Shown piece after piece: positions 1 through 6,770 of a stretch of DNA of 7,074 bases. Position 1 is the stretch's first letter; the number at the start of each line of letters is the position of its first letter. The position numbers were made by a program, and so were the translations under genes. A model generated the notes under the pieces. That model had not been told where the DNA came from and did not search any database. It saw only the letters and a list, made by a program, of their open reading frames with translations. Source of the DNA: an uncultured Lachnospiraceae bacterium (GTDB lineage Bacteria > Bacillota > Clostridia > Lachnospirales > Lachnospiraceae); the NCBI GenBank assembly GCA_937885345.1, contig CAKZZH010000069.1:1-7074 (forward strand), given 5' to 3'.

Positions 1-189
1 AGCCTTTCCGCCTACAACAGGGTTGAGCTTTGAAACTTGAATGGGAGCTTCCTGCTTTACGATGCCTCCCTGAGGGAACTTGGCGCTGGGCTTCTGGCTC
101 TTGCTGACCATGTTCACACCCTCTACGATGGCGCGCTGCTCCTTGACGAGCACCTTCAACACTTTACCCGTCTGGCCCTTGTCATTGCC
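1..189 (-). CDS. rplX: 50S ribosomal protein L24, C-terminal fragment (both ends incomplete)
   Basis: Sixty-three codons read without a stop from 189 down to base 1, which is in frame with the window edge. The translation begins GNDKGQTGKVLKVLVKEQ, the second half of the KOW motif that binds 23S rRNA. It continues with RAIVEGVNMVSK, a PQGGIVKQEAPI block and SKLNPV. These are the conserved parts of L24, an early-assembly protein of the large ribosomal subunit. The wording VLVKEQRAIVEGVNMVSK and GGIVKQEAPI is typical of Bacteroidota (Prevotella-like), unlike the Firmicutes-like genes to its right. The N-terminal 15 to 20 residues and the start codon are missing: upstream of codon 189 the frame stays open but runs into helicase sequence. 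The C-terminal end lies beyond the window. Identity is near certain from the protein; the phylum call is inference. Confidence 0.9.
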
Positions 190-1979
190 ACATAAAATAT
201 GCGTCTCTCCTCTTCTATCTCCTTTTCGTGAACAGACTTTTTGTGAGGGATGATACTCTCACAGGCATCTACGATATATACTTCATCAAACTCAAGACCC
301 TTCGCTCCGTGCATCGTCATAAGAGTGACAGCGGCATTTTCGGCGCCTATGCCGCCCGAGCCGGGTGAGCCGACAACCTGCGCCGAATGCTTCTCTTTCA
401 GCACTTTTCTGTACTCATCGATCGCATCCCTCCAGTGCGCGAAAGTCTTATGCGTGCGCGCACTTTCCATTATCTCATCCGCGATCATTATAAGTTCGGA
501 AAGCTCCATATCACGTACTTTGGCATACTCCGCAAGATATTCGTCGTAGCCGACGCCTCTTCTCAGATAGTTTATCATCGCGTACGGAGTCATATCCACC
601 ATTGCATTAAGATCACGGCGCATCTGCTCTATTCTTTCAAGGACCCAGGGCTGCTCCTCGGCTTCGCGCTCCATCTCAGCAAGATCGATGGTGCTGCCTG
701 TAAGGTAGTCCCTGCTTATGTAGCGCTTGGGTTTATTTATGATCTGAAGCAGGTCCGCCCTTACGCGGCTTCCCTGTATCACTCTGATATAAGCCTCGAT
801 ATCCCTCATGATCCAGTGGTCGAACACGCAAGGCACCGAATCCTTCATGACAAATGGAATTCCTCTTTCCATAAGACTTCTGATAAGGGGGATCGAGACC
901 GAGTTGGTCCGATATAAAATAACGCACGACGGCCTCTGATCGCCGGCTTGCAACTTGACAAAGGGCGACCCGGCCGCCTGTGAGCCTGTGCCCGGTTGCA
1001 GCATCGCAGCAAGCGTTTCATACTGCGCCGCTGCGTCCTCAAATTCTCTTATATCGACTGAGTCGCCGCTTTCGTTACATGTCCGTATATCATTTGCAAA
1101 ACGGCTCGTATTGTGTCTTATGACGCGTCCGGCGGCCTCCACGATGTTGCCGGTGGATCTGTAATTAACATCAAGGAGAACTTCCTTTGCATCCGGATAA
1201 TCATCCTTAAAATGCAACATTATCTCGGGCCTTGAGCCGCGAAAACCGTATATAGACTGATCGACATCGCCAACCACAAAGAGGTTGTTTTCCGGCATCG
1301 CAAGCGCCTTTAAAACCTCATACTGAACGGCGTTCGTATCCTGAAATTCGTCCACAAGAATGTATTTGTACCTGTCCTGCCACTTCTTAAGGATGTCTTT
1401 TCGCATTGCAAAAAGCTCGGCCGTAAGGGTAAGCATATCTTCAAAATCGATCAGCCCCATATTTTTCAGATGACTCGCATAGTATTTGTACACGAAGCGG
1501 AAATGCCCATCATCCATACTCTTGGCATGATATTCGCCGATGGACGCTCCGTCGCCCTTAATGCGCGATATTTCCGCGCTGACGTTTTCTACTGTCTCGG
1601 ACATATTTTCCACTTGAGCATTGCTTTTTATTATTGCATCGCGGATGATGCTTCGCCTTATATCGTCCTTTATAATGCTGTCAACGCTGTAATTATATGC
1701 ATTTTTCAGTATCATAAAAAACACTGCGTGGAAGGTTCCGAAGGTCACCTGCTTATATTTGCCGCCCGTAAGGCGCAGAAAACGAGCCTTCATCTCGTCT
1801 GCTGCAGCTTTGGTGAAGGTAATGACAAGAATGGAGTCCGGACGGGCTCCATGTTCTTCAATAAGATTCTGTATTCTGTTTGTAAGTACTGTTGTTTTAC
1901 CCGAACCGGGTCCGGCTATAACCACCATGGGGCCGTCCCCATGGTGCTTTGCCGCGATCTGTGACTTGTTAAGTTCCAT
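156..1979 (-). CDS. UvrD/PcrA-family ATP-dependent DNA helicase, C-terminus lost at a chimeric join
   Basis: This is a superfamily 1A, 3'-5' DNA helicase of the UvrD/PcrA/Rep group, cytoplasmic, acting in repair and replication. Visible motifs in order are Walker A AGPGSGKTT (residues 22-30), Ia ITFTKAAADEM (53-63), II LVDEFQDT (208-215), III VGDVDQSIYGFRG (236-248), IV NYRST (272-276), V VTLMTMHGAKGLEF (551-564) and VI FYVAMTRAR (595-603). The ATPase and both RecA-like cores are therefore present. Directly after motif VI the frame gives only RVKC and a stop at 156-158. Those last codons overlap rplX in another frame, so the stop is an artefact and the natural tail is missing; family members normally continue well past motif VI. 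Two Gly/Ser/Ala-rich insertions (about 328-350 and 533-549) look like flexible linkers. The start is 5 bases after the gltX stop, with no clear Shine-Dalgarno sequence, suggesting coupled translation from gltX. Whether it is PcrA itself or a shorter paralogue cannot be told. Confidence 0.9.
   Translation of the reverse strand: MELNKSQIAAKHHGDGPMVVIAGPGSGKTTVLTNRIQNLIEEHGARPDSILVITFTKAAADEMKARFLRLTGGKYKQVTFGTFHAVFFMILKNAYNYSVDSIIKDDIRRSIIRDAIIKSNAQVENMSETVENVSAEISRIKGDGASIGEYHAKSMDDGHFRFVYKYYASHLKNMGLIDFEDMLTLTAELFAMRKDILKKWQDRYKYILVDEFQDTNAVQYEVLKALAMPENNLFVVGDVDQSIYGFRGSRPEIMLHFKDDYPDAKEVLLDVNYRSTGNIVEAAGRVIRHNTSRFANDIRTCNESGDSVDIREFEDAAAQYETLAAMLQPGTGSQAAGSPFVKLQAGDQRPSCVILYRTNSVSIPLIRSLMERGIPFVMKDSVPCVFDHWIMRDIEAYIRVIQGSRVRADLLQIINKPKRYISRDYLTGSTIDLAEMEREAEEQPWVLERIEQMRRDLNAMVDMTPYAMINYLRRGVGYDEYLAEYAKVRDMELSELIMIADEIMESARTHKTFAHWRDAIDEYRKVLKEKHSAQVVGSPGSGGIGAENAAVTLMTMHGAKGLEFDEVYIVDACESIIPHKKSVHEKEIEEERRIFYVAMTRARRVKC
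171..189. other. Chimeric join 1: helicase motif VI to ribosomal protein L24
   Basis: These 19 bases read on the minus strand as AMTRAR (helicase motif VI) in one frame and as GNDKGQ (L24) in a second frame. Both readings match what each family expects here. To the right only the helicase frame continues as a known protein; to the left only L24 does. A short identical stretch shared by two unrelated genes, with a broken gene on each side, is the usual mark of an assembly misjoin. The exact crossover cannot be placed within the shared bases. Confidence 0.85.
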
Positions 1980-1984
1980 AGAAT

Positions 1985-3442
1985 TTAAGAAAGTTTGGCG
2001 ATACCTTTACGGATTCTTGCAAGTGATTCATCCTTGCCGAGAATCTCCATGATCTCAAAGGCTCCGCCGGGTGTCATCTGCTTACCCGAAACGGCGGTAC
2101 GAAGAGGCCATAAGCCCTGACCGTTCTTGATGCCTTTATTCTCAATATATTTCATTACAACATCATGAAGAGATGCAATGCTGTAATCATCCGTATTCTC
2201 AAGGATCGGAAGAAGCTCTGTTAGTACTTCGAGCGAGATGGCCGAATCAGTCTTCATCTTTTTATGTGTATACATCTCGATATCATAATCCGGCAGCTCT
2301 TCGAAGAAATCGATATGCTCGGCAATATCGGGGAATACTTCAATTCTGGTCTGAACCAGAGCGGCTATTTTATTAATATCGAGATCCTTGTGAATAACCT
2401 CACGAATGTAGGGCTCTGCCATCCCGGCGAATCTCTCGGGATCCATCTTCTTGATGTACTCGCCATTCATCCATTTGAGCTTACTCATATCAAATACGGA
2501 CGGGCTCTTGTTGATCCTGTGATAATCAAACTGCTCTTCAAGTTCCTTCAGAGTAAAGAACTCTTCGTTGCTCTCGGGGCTCCATCCGAGAAGAGCGACA
2601 TAATTGACGATCGCCTCGGGAACAAAGCCCTGCTCCAAAAGATCCTCGAACGATGAATGTCCGCTTCTCTTTGAAAGCTTCTGATGCTCCTCATTGGTGA
2701 TAAGAGGACAGTGGATATATATCGGTTCCTCCCATCCGAAAGCATTGTACAATCTTGTATATTTGGGCGTTGAAGAAAGGTACTCGTTACCTCTTACAAC
2801 ATGCGTGATACCCATCAAATGATCGTCGATCACATTTGCAAAATTATATGTGGGATAACCGTCCGACTTGATAAGGATCATATCATCAAGCTCAGCATTT
2901 TCCACCGTGATCGTTCCATAGATCGCATCAGTAAAGCTCGTTGTTCCTTCGGAAGGAACGTTAGCCCTTATAACATAAGGCATTCCGGATGCAAGGTTCT
3001 TCTCGATCTCCTCCTTGCTAAGGTGGAGGCAGTGCTTATCGTACTGAACGATCTCTTTGCCATCCTCGCCTACAGAGGATCTGAGGCCTGCAAGTCTCTC
3101 CTTGGTGCAGAAGCAATAATAGGCATCCCCGCTTTTCACAAGTTTCTTGGCGTACTCCATATACAGACCGCTCTTAACTCTCTCGCTCTGCACATAGGGG
3201 CCCACGCCCTTGTCCTTATCCGGTCCTTCATCATACACAAGCCCTGTATCTTCAAGGGTTCTGTGGATCACATCGAGAGCATCCTCAACGAATCTCTCCT
3301 GGTCGGTATCCTCGATCCTGAGTATAAAATCACCACCTGCATGCTTTGCGATAAGATATTCGTAAAGTGCCGTTCTCAGGTTGCCGACATGCATCCTTCC
3401 GGTCGGGCTCGGTGCGAATCTGGTTCTTACTCTATCAGCCAT
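1985..3442 (-). CDS. gltX: Glutamyl-tRNA synthetase
   Basis: This class I aminoacyl-tRNA synthetase charges tRNA-Glu with glutamate in the cytoplasm. In Firmicutes it commonly also mischarges tRNA-Gln for GatCAB to amidate, which is family knowledge not visible here. From the chosen start (485 residues, a normal family length) the protein opens MADRVRTRFAPSPTG. The HIGH-type motif is HVGN at 18-21, and the KMSKS-type loop is KLSKR at 255-259. The block TYNFANVIDDHLMGITHVVRG lies between them, and an all-alpha anticodon-binding region ends in SLARIRKGIAKLS. An in-frame ATG exists 18 bases further upstream (3460), adding MMKGSK, but an AAGGAAG ribosome-binding site (3447-3453) sits within that extension and points to the start at 3442. 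The gene follows dnaJ by 46 bases and precedes the helicase by 5, so the three are probably co-transcribed. The sequence looks Lachnospiraceae-like. Confidence 0.95.
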   Translation of the reverse strand: MADRVRTRFAPSPTGRMHVGNLRTALYEYLIAKHAGGDFILRIEDTDQERFVEDALDVIHRTLEDTGLVYDEGPDKDKGVGPYVQSERVKSGLYMEYAKKLVKSGDAYYCFCTKERLAGLRSSVGEDGKEIVQYDKHCLHLSKEEIEKNLASGMPYVIRANVPSEGTTSFTDAIYGTITVENAELDDMILIKSDGYPTYNFANVIDDHLMGITHVVRGNEYLSSTPKYTRLYNAFGWEEPIYIHCPLITNEEHQKLSKRSGHSSFEDLLEQGFVPEAIVNYVALLGWSPESNEEFFTLKELEEQFDYHRINKSPSVFDMSKLKWMNGEYIKKMDPERFAGMAEPYIREVIHKDLDINKIAALVQTRIEVFPDIAEHIDFFEELPDYDIEMYTHKKMKTDSAISLEVLTELLPILENTDDYSIASLHDVVMKYIENKGIKNGQGLWPLRTAVSGKQMTPGGAFEIMEILGKDESLARIRKGIAKLS

Positions 3443-3446
3443 TTTG

Positions 3447-3453
3447 CTTCCTT
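3447..3453 (-). promoter_or_regulatory. Ribosome-binding site of gltX (decides the start)
   Basis: The minus strand reads AAGGAAG here; its AGGA core ends 6 bases before the ATG at 3440-3442. This is ideal spacing and favours that start over the in-frame ATG at 3458-3460, which lies upstream of the site. Confidence 0.75.
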
Positions 3454-3488
3454 TCATCATACGATCATCATATAATTATATTTCTGCG

Positions 3489-4610
3489 TTATCTTCTGTG
3501 TTTTCTTCCTGAGCGCGAATCATCGCCTGTCATAGCCGCATCAAATGCCATAAGTGCTTCCTTCTGCTCGTTGGTAAGCTTCGTGGGTACCTGAACTATA
3601 AGTGTCACATAGTGGTCGCCTCTCTGTTTATTGTTGCGTACATTAGGAATACCCTTGCCTCTGAGTCTTACAACAGTATCGGTCTGTGTGCCGGGTTTGA
3701 TATCATACTCGACTTCACCGTCAATCGTCTTGATACGTATTGTGTTTCCGAGAGTTGCATCAGCAAAGGAAACCGGAACATTGGAATATACATCCACTCC
3801 GTCTCTCTGGAAGATCTGGCTTTTCGAAACGTTGACCTCAACCAGAAGATCGCCCCTCGGAGCACCGCCCGTACCGGGTTCGCCCTTCTCTGCGATCCTT
3901 ATGGCCTGACCGTCATCAATTCCGGCGGGAATATCAACCTCAATCTTCTTGCGGTTTGTAATATATCCTGTACCGTAGCAATGAGAACATTTCTCAGAGA
4001 TTATTTTACCCTCGCCACGGCAATCGGGACAAACCTGAGTGCTCTGAACAACCCCAAAAAGTGACTGTCTCTGAACGACCACCTGTCCGCGACCACCGCA
4101 CTTGGAGCAGTTTGTAACCTTGCTTCCGGGCTTGGCACCGTTTCCGCCGCAGGTAGGACACTGCTCTTTGAGATTGATGTCGATCTCTTTTTTACAGCCG
4201 AAACAAGCCTCCTCAAAAGTAATACGAATAGAAGCGCGGACATTTGCCCCGCGCCTTGCTCCGCCGGAAGAGCTTGCAGAACGGGATGAGCCGCCGCCGA
4301 AAAAACTTCCGAACAAATCTGAAAATATATCTCCGAAATCAAAGTTGCTGTAATCAAAGCCGCCCGCTCCGCCTGCACCTCCTTCAAAGGCCGCATGACC
4401 AAACTGGTCATACTGACGTCTCTTCTCGGGATCGCTCAGGATAGCGTAAGCCTCTGAAGCCTCTTTGAATTTGGCCTCAGCCTCAGTATCACCCGGATGC
4501 ATATCCGGGTGATACTTCTTGGCAAGCTGCCTGTATGCTTTTTTGAGTTCCTCGTCCGTGGCACCTTTGGATACGCCAAGGACTTCGTAATAATCTCTTT
4601 TATCAGCCAT
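3489..4610 (-). CDS. dnaJ: Chaperone protein DnaJ (Hsp40, type I)
   Basis: This co-chaperone delivers unfolded proteins to DnaK and stimulates its ATPase. The 373 residues show the complete type I layout. The J domain occupies about 5-70, with the HPD tripeptide at 34-36. A Gly/Phe-rich linker follows at about 75-122 (FDYSNFDFGDIFSDLFGSFF). Four intact CxxCxGxG zinc-binding motifs lie at 151-158 (CPTCGGNG), 168-175 (CSKCGGRG), 194-201 (CPDCRGEG) and 208-215 (CSHCYGTG). The two beta-sandwich substrate-binding domains then run to about 350, before a short basic tail ending SGRKHRR. The start is 6 bases after the dnaK stop. A GAGGT ribosome-binding site (4621-4625) lies inside the last dnaK codons with 10-base spacing, so the two genes are translationally linked. 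Nothing essential is missing. Heat-shock control elements such as CIRCE would lie upstream of dnaK, outside this genome block. Confidence 0.97.
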   Translation of the reverse strand: MADKRDYYEVLGVSKGATDEELKKAYRQLAKKYHPDMHPGDTEAEAKFKEASEAYAILSDPEKRRQYDQFGHAAFEGGAGGAGGFDYSNFDFGDIFSDLFGSFFGGGSSRSASSSGGARRGANVRASIRITFEEACFGCKKEIDINLKEQCPTCGGNGAKPGSKVTNCSKCGGRGQVVVQRQSLFGVVQSTQVCPDCRGEGKIISEKCSHCYGTGYITNRKKIEVDIPAGIDDGQAIRIAEKGEPGTGGAPRGDLLVEVNVSKSQIFQRDGVDVYSNVPVSFADATLGNTIRIKTIDGEVEYDIKPGTQTDTVVRLRGKGIPNVRNNKQRGDHYVTLIVQVPTKLTNEQKEALMAFDAAMTGDDSRSGRKHRR

Positions 4611-4616
4611 TGTAAA

Positions 4617-4883
4617 TTATACCTCGCGGTAATCTCCATCTACTACATTATCGTCGCCTGAACCTGACTGGCCGTTAGTCTCGGTATAGTCGCCACCCTG
4701 AGCGCCGTTAAATTCTGCGCCGGCTCCGGCTCCTGCGCCGCCTGCCTGTGACTCATAAAGCTTTGAGAAAAGCTGCTGAGCACTGTTCATAAGCTTCTCG
4801 TGACCACTCTTAAGTGCATCAAGATCCGCATCGGATACTTCATCGGGAGAGGTTCTGTCAACCACTGCCTTAAGCTCGTCAAG
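4617..4883 (-). CDS. dnaK: Molecular chaperone DnaK (Hsp70), C-terminal fragment fused by misassembly to CysS
   Basis: About 88 codons give the end of DnaK. The helical lid piece LDELKAVVDRTSPDEV leads into HEKLMNSAQQLFSKLYE. A Gly/Ala-rich disordered tail follows (GGAGAGAGAEFNGAQGGD), and the protein closes with DDNVVDGDYREV, matching the DDNVVDADYEEV-type end typical of bacterial DnaK. The position 6 bases upstream of dnaJ fits the common dnaK-dnaJ operon. The nucleotide-binding domain, the substrate-binding beta domain and most of the lid are absent, because at about 4866-4883 the frame continues into cysS. There is no natural start here. The identification of the tail is firm; the exact left-hand limit of true DnaK sequence is not. 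Confidence 0.88.
   Translation of the reverse strand, partial: LDELKAVVDRTSPDEVSDADLDALKSGHEKLMNSAQQLFSKLYESQAGGAGAGAGAEFNGAQGGDYTETNGQSGSGDDNVVDGDYREV
4866..4883. other. Chimeric join 2: cysS to dnaK, in frame
   Basis: The minus strand encodes LDELKA here. This suits both CysS (the family has a GKLANLNLDELKAG-type segment) and the DnaK lid (LDELKA before the last helices). Upstream the protein is pure CysS; downstream it is pure DnaK. Because both genes use the same frame, the artefact makes a seamless 257-codon reading frame (4617-5390). The shared length is about 18 bases, similar to join 1. Confidence 0.85.
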
Positions 4884-5390
4884 ATTAAGGTTTGCAAGCT
4901 TTCCGTAGTCAGGGTATGTAGAAATATCAAAGTAAAGGTTTCCGCCGGCCATGTAGGTATGTCCGTTTGCTTCAATCTTTTTGATAAGTTCAATCATCTC
5001 CGGAATGTGTTCCGTTGCCTTACAGATTACGTCCGGGTGGATGATGTTAAGAGCATCTATATCTTTCATGAAGGCATCTGTATAGAACTGAGCCACTTCA
5101 AGAACACTCTGATGGCGTTCTTCGGCAGTCTTTACCATTTTATCATCACCGTTGTCGTTGTCGCCTGTAAGATGACCAACGTCTGTGATGTTCATTACGT
5201 GCTTTTTGTCATATCCCAAGAATGTAAGGGTTCTGTCCAGTATGTCCAAGAAAACGTAGGCGCGCAGGTTTCCGATATGTGCATAGTTATAAACTGTCGG
5301 ACCACATCCGTAAAAGCCTACATAATTTTCGCGTACAGGCTTAAACTCTTCCATTTTGTGTCCCATAGTGTTGTATAACTTTAATGCCAT
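4866..5390 (-). CDS. cysS: Cysteinyl-tRNA synthetase, N-terminal fragment (C-terminal part lost at a chimeric join)
   Basis: This class I synthetase attaches cysteine to tRNA-Cys in the cytoplasm. About 175 residues are genuine. They contain the nucleotide-binding start MALKLYNTMGHK, the zinc ligand Cys29 within YGCGPTVYNYAHIGN, the HIGH-type motif HIGN at 38-41, and MNITDVGHLTGDNDNGDDKM. Next come FYTDAFMKDIDALNI and the GNLYFDISTYPDYGKLANL segment. The family is normally about 460 to 500 residues, so the KMSKS loop, the remaining zinc ligands and the anticodon-binding domain are missing. The reading frame runs on into DnaK sequence. The start is well supported: an AGAGG ribosome-binding site (within 5398-5403) lies 7 bases upstream, and a promoter-like sequence lies about 30 bases upstream. 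The wording resembles Treponema CysS, unlike the Firmicutes-like genes to the left; that is inference. Confidence 0.9.
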
Positions 5391-5397
5391 AGAAATA

Positions 5398-5403
5398 CCT
5401 CTT
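5398..5403 (-). promoter_or_regulatory. Ribosome-binding site of cysS
   Basis: The minus strand reads AAGAGG, ending 7 bases before the ATG at 5388-5390. This supports the MALKLYN start. Confidence 0.7.
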
Positions 5404-5420
5404 AAAATAATCTTCTTTTT

Positions 5421-5449
5421 ATTCTAGTGAAATAAATGGGCTTGTTCAA
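5421..5449 (-). promoter_or_regulatory. Putative sigma-70-type promoter for cysS
   Basis: On the minus strand TTGAAC (5444-5449, four of six matches to TTGACA) is separated by exactly 17 bases from TAGAAT (5421-5426, five of six matches to TATAAT). It lies in the 101-base gap between the solute-binding protein and cysS. Transcription would start about 20 to 25 bases before the cysS ATG, leaving room for the AAGAGG site. It suggests cysS is transcribed separately from the two genes before it. The rest of the gap shows no convincing terminator hairpin. The call rests on pattern matching only. Confidence 0.5.
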
Positions 5450-5491
5450 TTAAAATGGCATTGAATCTTATAAACACGGGACAGCTGTATT

Positions 5492-6739
5492 TCATTTTGA
5501 ATTCATGAGTTTTTCAAGTTCTGTCTGTGCGTCTGCAAGACCTGAATCTATGCTCTTGTTTCCGTTTATGATAAGGCGCATTTCCTTTCCAAGAATTGTA
5601 TAGAATTCCGGCCATTCCTTTATCTGCGGACGGTAAACGCCGGTTTCAAGGGCTTTGCGTACGGCATCATACTGAGGAAATTTTTTAAGTACTTCCGGGT
5701 CGGTAAGGCTTGAATAACGGCACGGAACTCCGCCTGTAAATACAGATTTTTTCTGATTTTCGGGATCCATGATAAAATTCAGGAGTTTTCCGGCATATTT
5801 TTTGTTTCTGGAAGAAGAAGGAATTCCCAATGTCCAGATTCCGTAAATTGTTGCATTGTAAGCCGGACTTTCTGCATTCAGTTTTCCCTTAAATGCTTTG
5901 TAATCTATAGTAGAATTTTTTGTAGGAGTGTACCAGCCTGGCCAAGCTATGGCCATTGCGGCAGTCTTGTTTGTGATGGCCGCGATTAAGTCTTCCTTTT
6001 TTGCTGTGCGTCCGGTTTTTATAAGCTTAAGGTATGTTTCCATTGCCTTGTGCCATTCCTGTGTATTTACGCTTGGCCTGTTGTTTTTATCCAGAACCCA
6101 GCCGTTGTGGGCAAGCAGAAACGGCAGGAAGTCAACTACGATATTGTTTTCTGTGTCGCCGCGGTACATAAATCCAAGATTATGGTGTCTGTTTACTTCC
6201 TGGCAGATTTCAAGCATATCTTCTATTGAGTTGATATTTTCGACCTTGAAACCAGCTTCGCTTATAAGCAGTTTATTATATAGAAGAACTGTAACGTTAC
6301 CATAATATGGTGCCATGTAAAGTTTTCCGTCTTTGTAGCAGACTGTTTTTGTTGCTTCTATGATGTCATCATCAAGCTGATAGAAATCTGTAAGGTCTGT
6401 TGCTATTTTGTTTGCAATAAATTCAGCAGTCCAGGAACCGTCAATCATACAGAGGTCGTATGTGCCGCTGTCTGTCTTTACATCAGAAATGATTTCGTTC
6501 CTAAGTTCTTCTTCCGAAAATTTTTTTACATTGCATTTAATGTTAAATTTGTGCTCAAATTCAGGAAGAAGTTCTGTTATTACATCTGCATGAGTTCCTG
6601 ATCTTAAGGCAATGTTGAGAGTTGCTACAGAATGCTCGTTTTCTGATTTTTTTATGATTCCCAAGACGGCAAAAATTGACCCAAGGAAAATAACGAAGAA
6701 TGCACATGAAATTATTAGGCGTGTCTTTTCTTTTTTCAT
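5492..6739 (-). CDS. Extracellular (family 1 type) solute-binding protein, probably membrane-anchored
   Basis: The 415 residues resemble the periplasmic sugar-binding components of ABC importers. Residues 1-6 are basic (MKKEKT) and about 8-29 form one hydrophobic segment, a signal peptide or uncleaved anchor. The family pattern follows: LNIALRSG at 41-48, a YDLCMIDGSWTAEF block (94-107), YMAPYYGNVTVLLYNKLL (141-158), AAMAIAWPGWY (260-270), GIWTLGIPSSSRNKKYA (300-316, cf. the usual lobe-closing region) and GGVPCRYSSL (336-345). There is no lipobox cysteine after the hydrophobic segment (the only one nearby, Cys12, is too early), so it is not an obvious lipoprotein, and signal peptidase I cleavage is uncertain. 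No permease or ATPase genes adjoin it. It follows the HD-GYP gene by 31 bases and has a GGAG ribosome-binding site 5 bases before its start. Ligand unknown. The AT-rich wording and relatives suggest a spirochaete. Confidence 0.85.
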   Translation of the reverse strand: MKKEKTRLIISCAFFVIFLGSIFAVLGIIKKSENEHSVATLNIALRSGTHADVITELLPEFEHKFNIKCNVKKFSEEELRNEIISDVKTDSGTYDLCMIDGSWTAEFIANKIATDLTDFYQLDDDIIEATKTVCYKDGKLYMAPYYGNVTVLLYNKLLISEAGFKVENINSIEDMLEICQEVNRHHNLGFMYRGDTENNIVVDFLPFLLAHNGWVLDKNNRPSVNTQEWHKAMETYLKLIKTGRTAKKEDLIAAITNKTAAMAIAWPGWYTPTKNSTIDYKAFKGKLNAESPAYNATIYGIWTLGIPSSSRNKKYAGKLLNFIMDPENQKKSVFTGGVPCRYSSLTDPEVLKKFPQYDAVRKALETGVYRPQIKEWPEFYTILGKEMRLIINGNKSIDSGLADAQTELEKLMNSK

Positions 6740-6744
6740 AAAAA

Positions 6745-6748
6745 CTCC
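6745..6748 (-). promoter_or_regulatory. Ribosome-binding site of the solute-binding protein gene
   Basis: GGAG on the minus strand lies 5 bases before the ATG at 6737-6739, supporting the MKKEKTR start. Confidence 0.65.
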
Positions 6749-6770
6749 AGTTTTAAGCGTATATTAAGTA

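Noticed and set aside
156..1979. A naturally short helicase ending at RVKC
   Set aside because: The last codons and the stop overlap a convincing L24 coding sequence in another frame, so the ending is not native.
3443..3460. gltX start at the upstream ATG (MMKGSK extension)
   Set aside because: The ribosome-binding site AAGGAAG lies inside the extension and is correctly spaced for the ATG at 3442, where the family-conserved sequence begins.
2801..3475. Long plus-strand open frames, including this 224-codon one and others opposite the helicase, dnaJ and cysS
   Set aside because: They lie wholly opposite well-identified genes, show no recognisable domains, and their composition is that expected from antisense reading of coding DNA.
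3475..3480. Perfect TATAAT on the minus strand upstream of gltX, a possible internal promoter
   Set aside because: No recognisable -35 element lies 16 to 18 bases upstream and there is no extended -10 TG. In an AT-rich gap a chance match is likely.
4617..5390. A genuine CysS-DnaK fusion protein
   Set aside because: Both parts lack the domains they need, the dnaK tail sits exactly where dnaJ requires it, and the switch falls in a short stretch shared by both families. A misjoin explains this better.
5391..5491. A terminator after the solute-binding protein gene
   Set aside because: Only a short palindrome (ACAGCTGT) is present, with no stable stem and following T-run on the minus strand.
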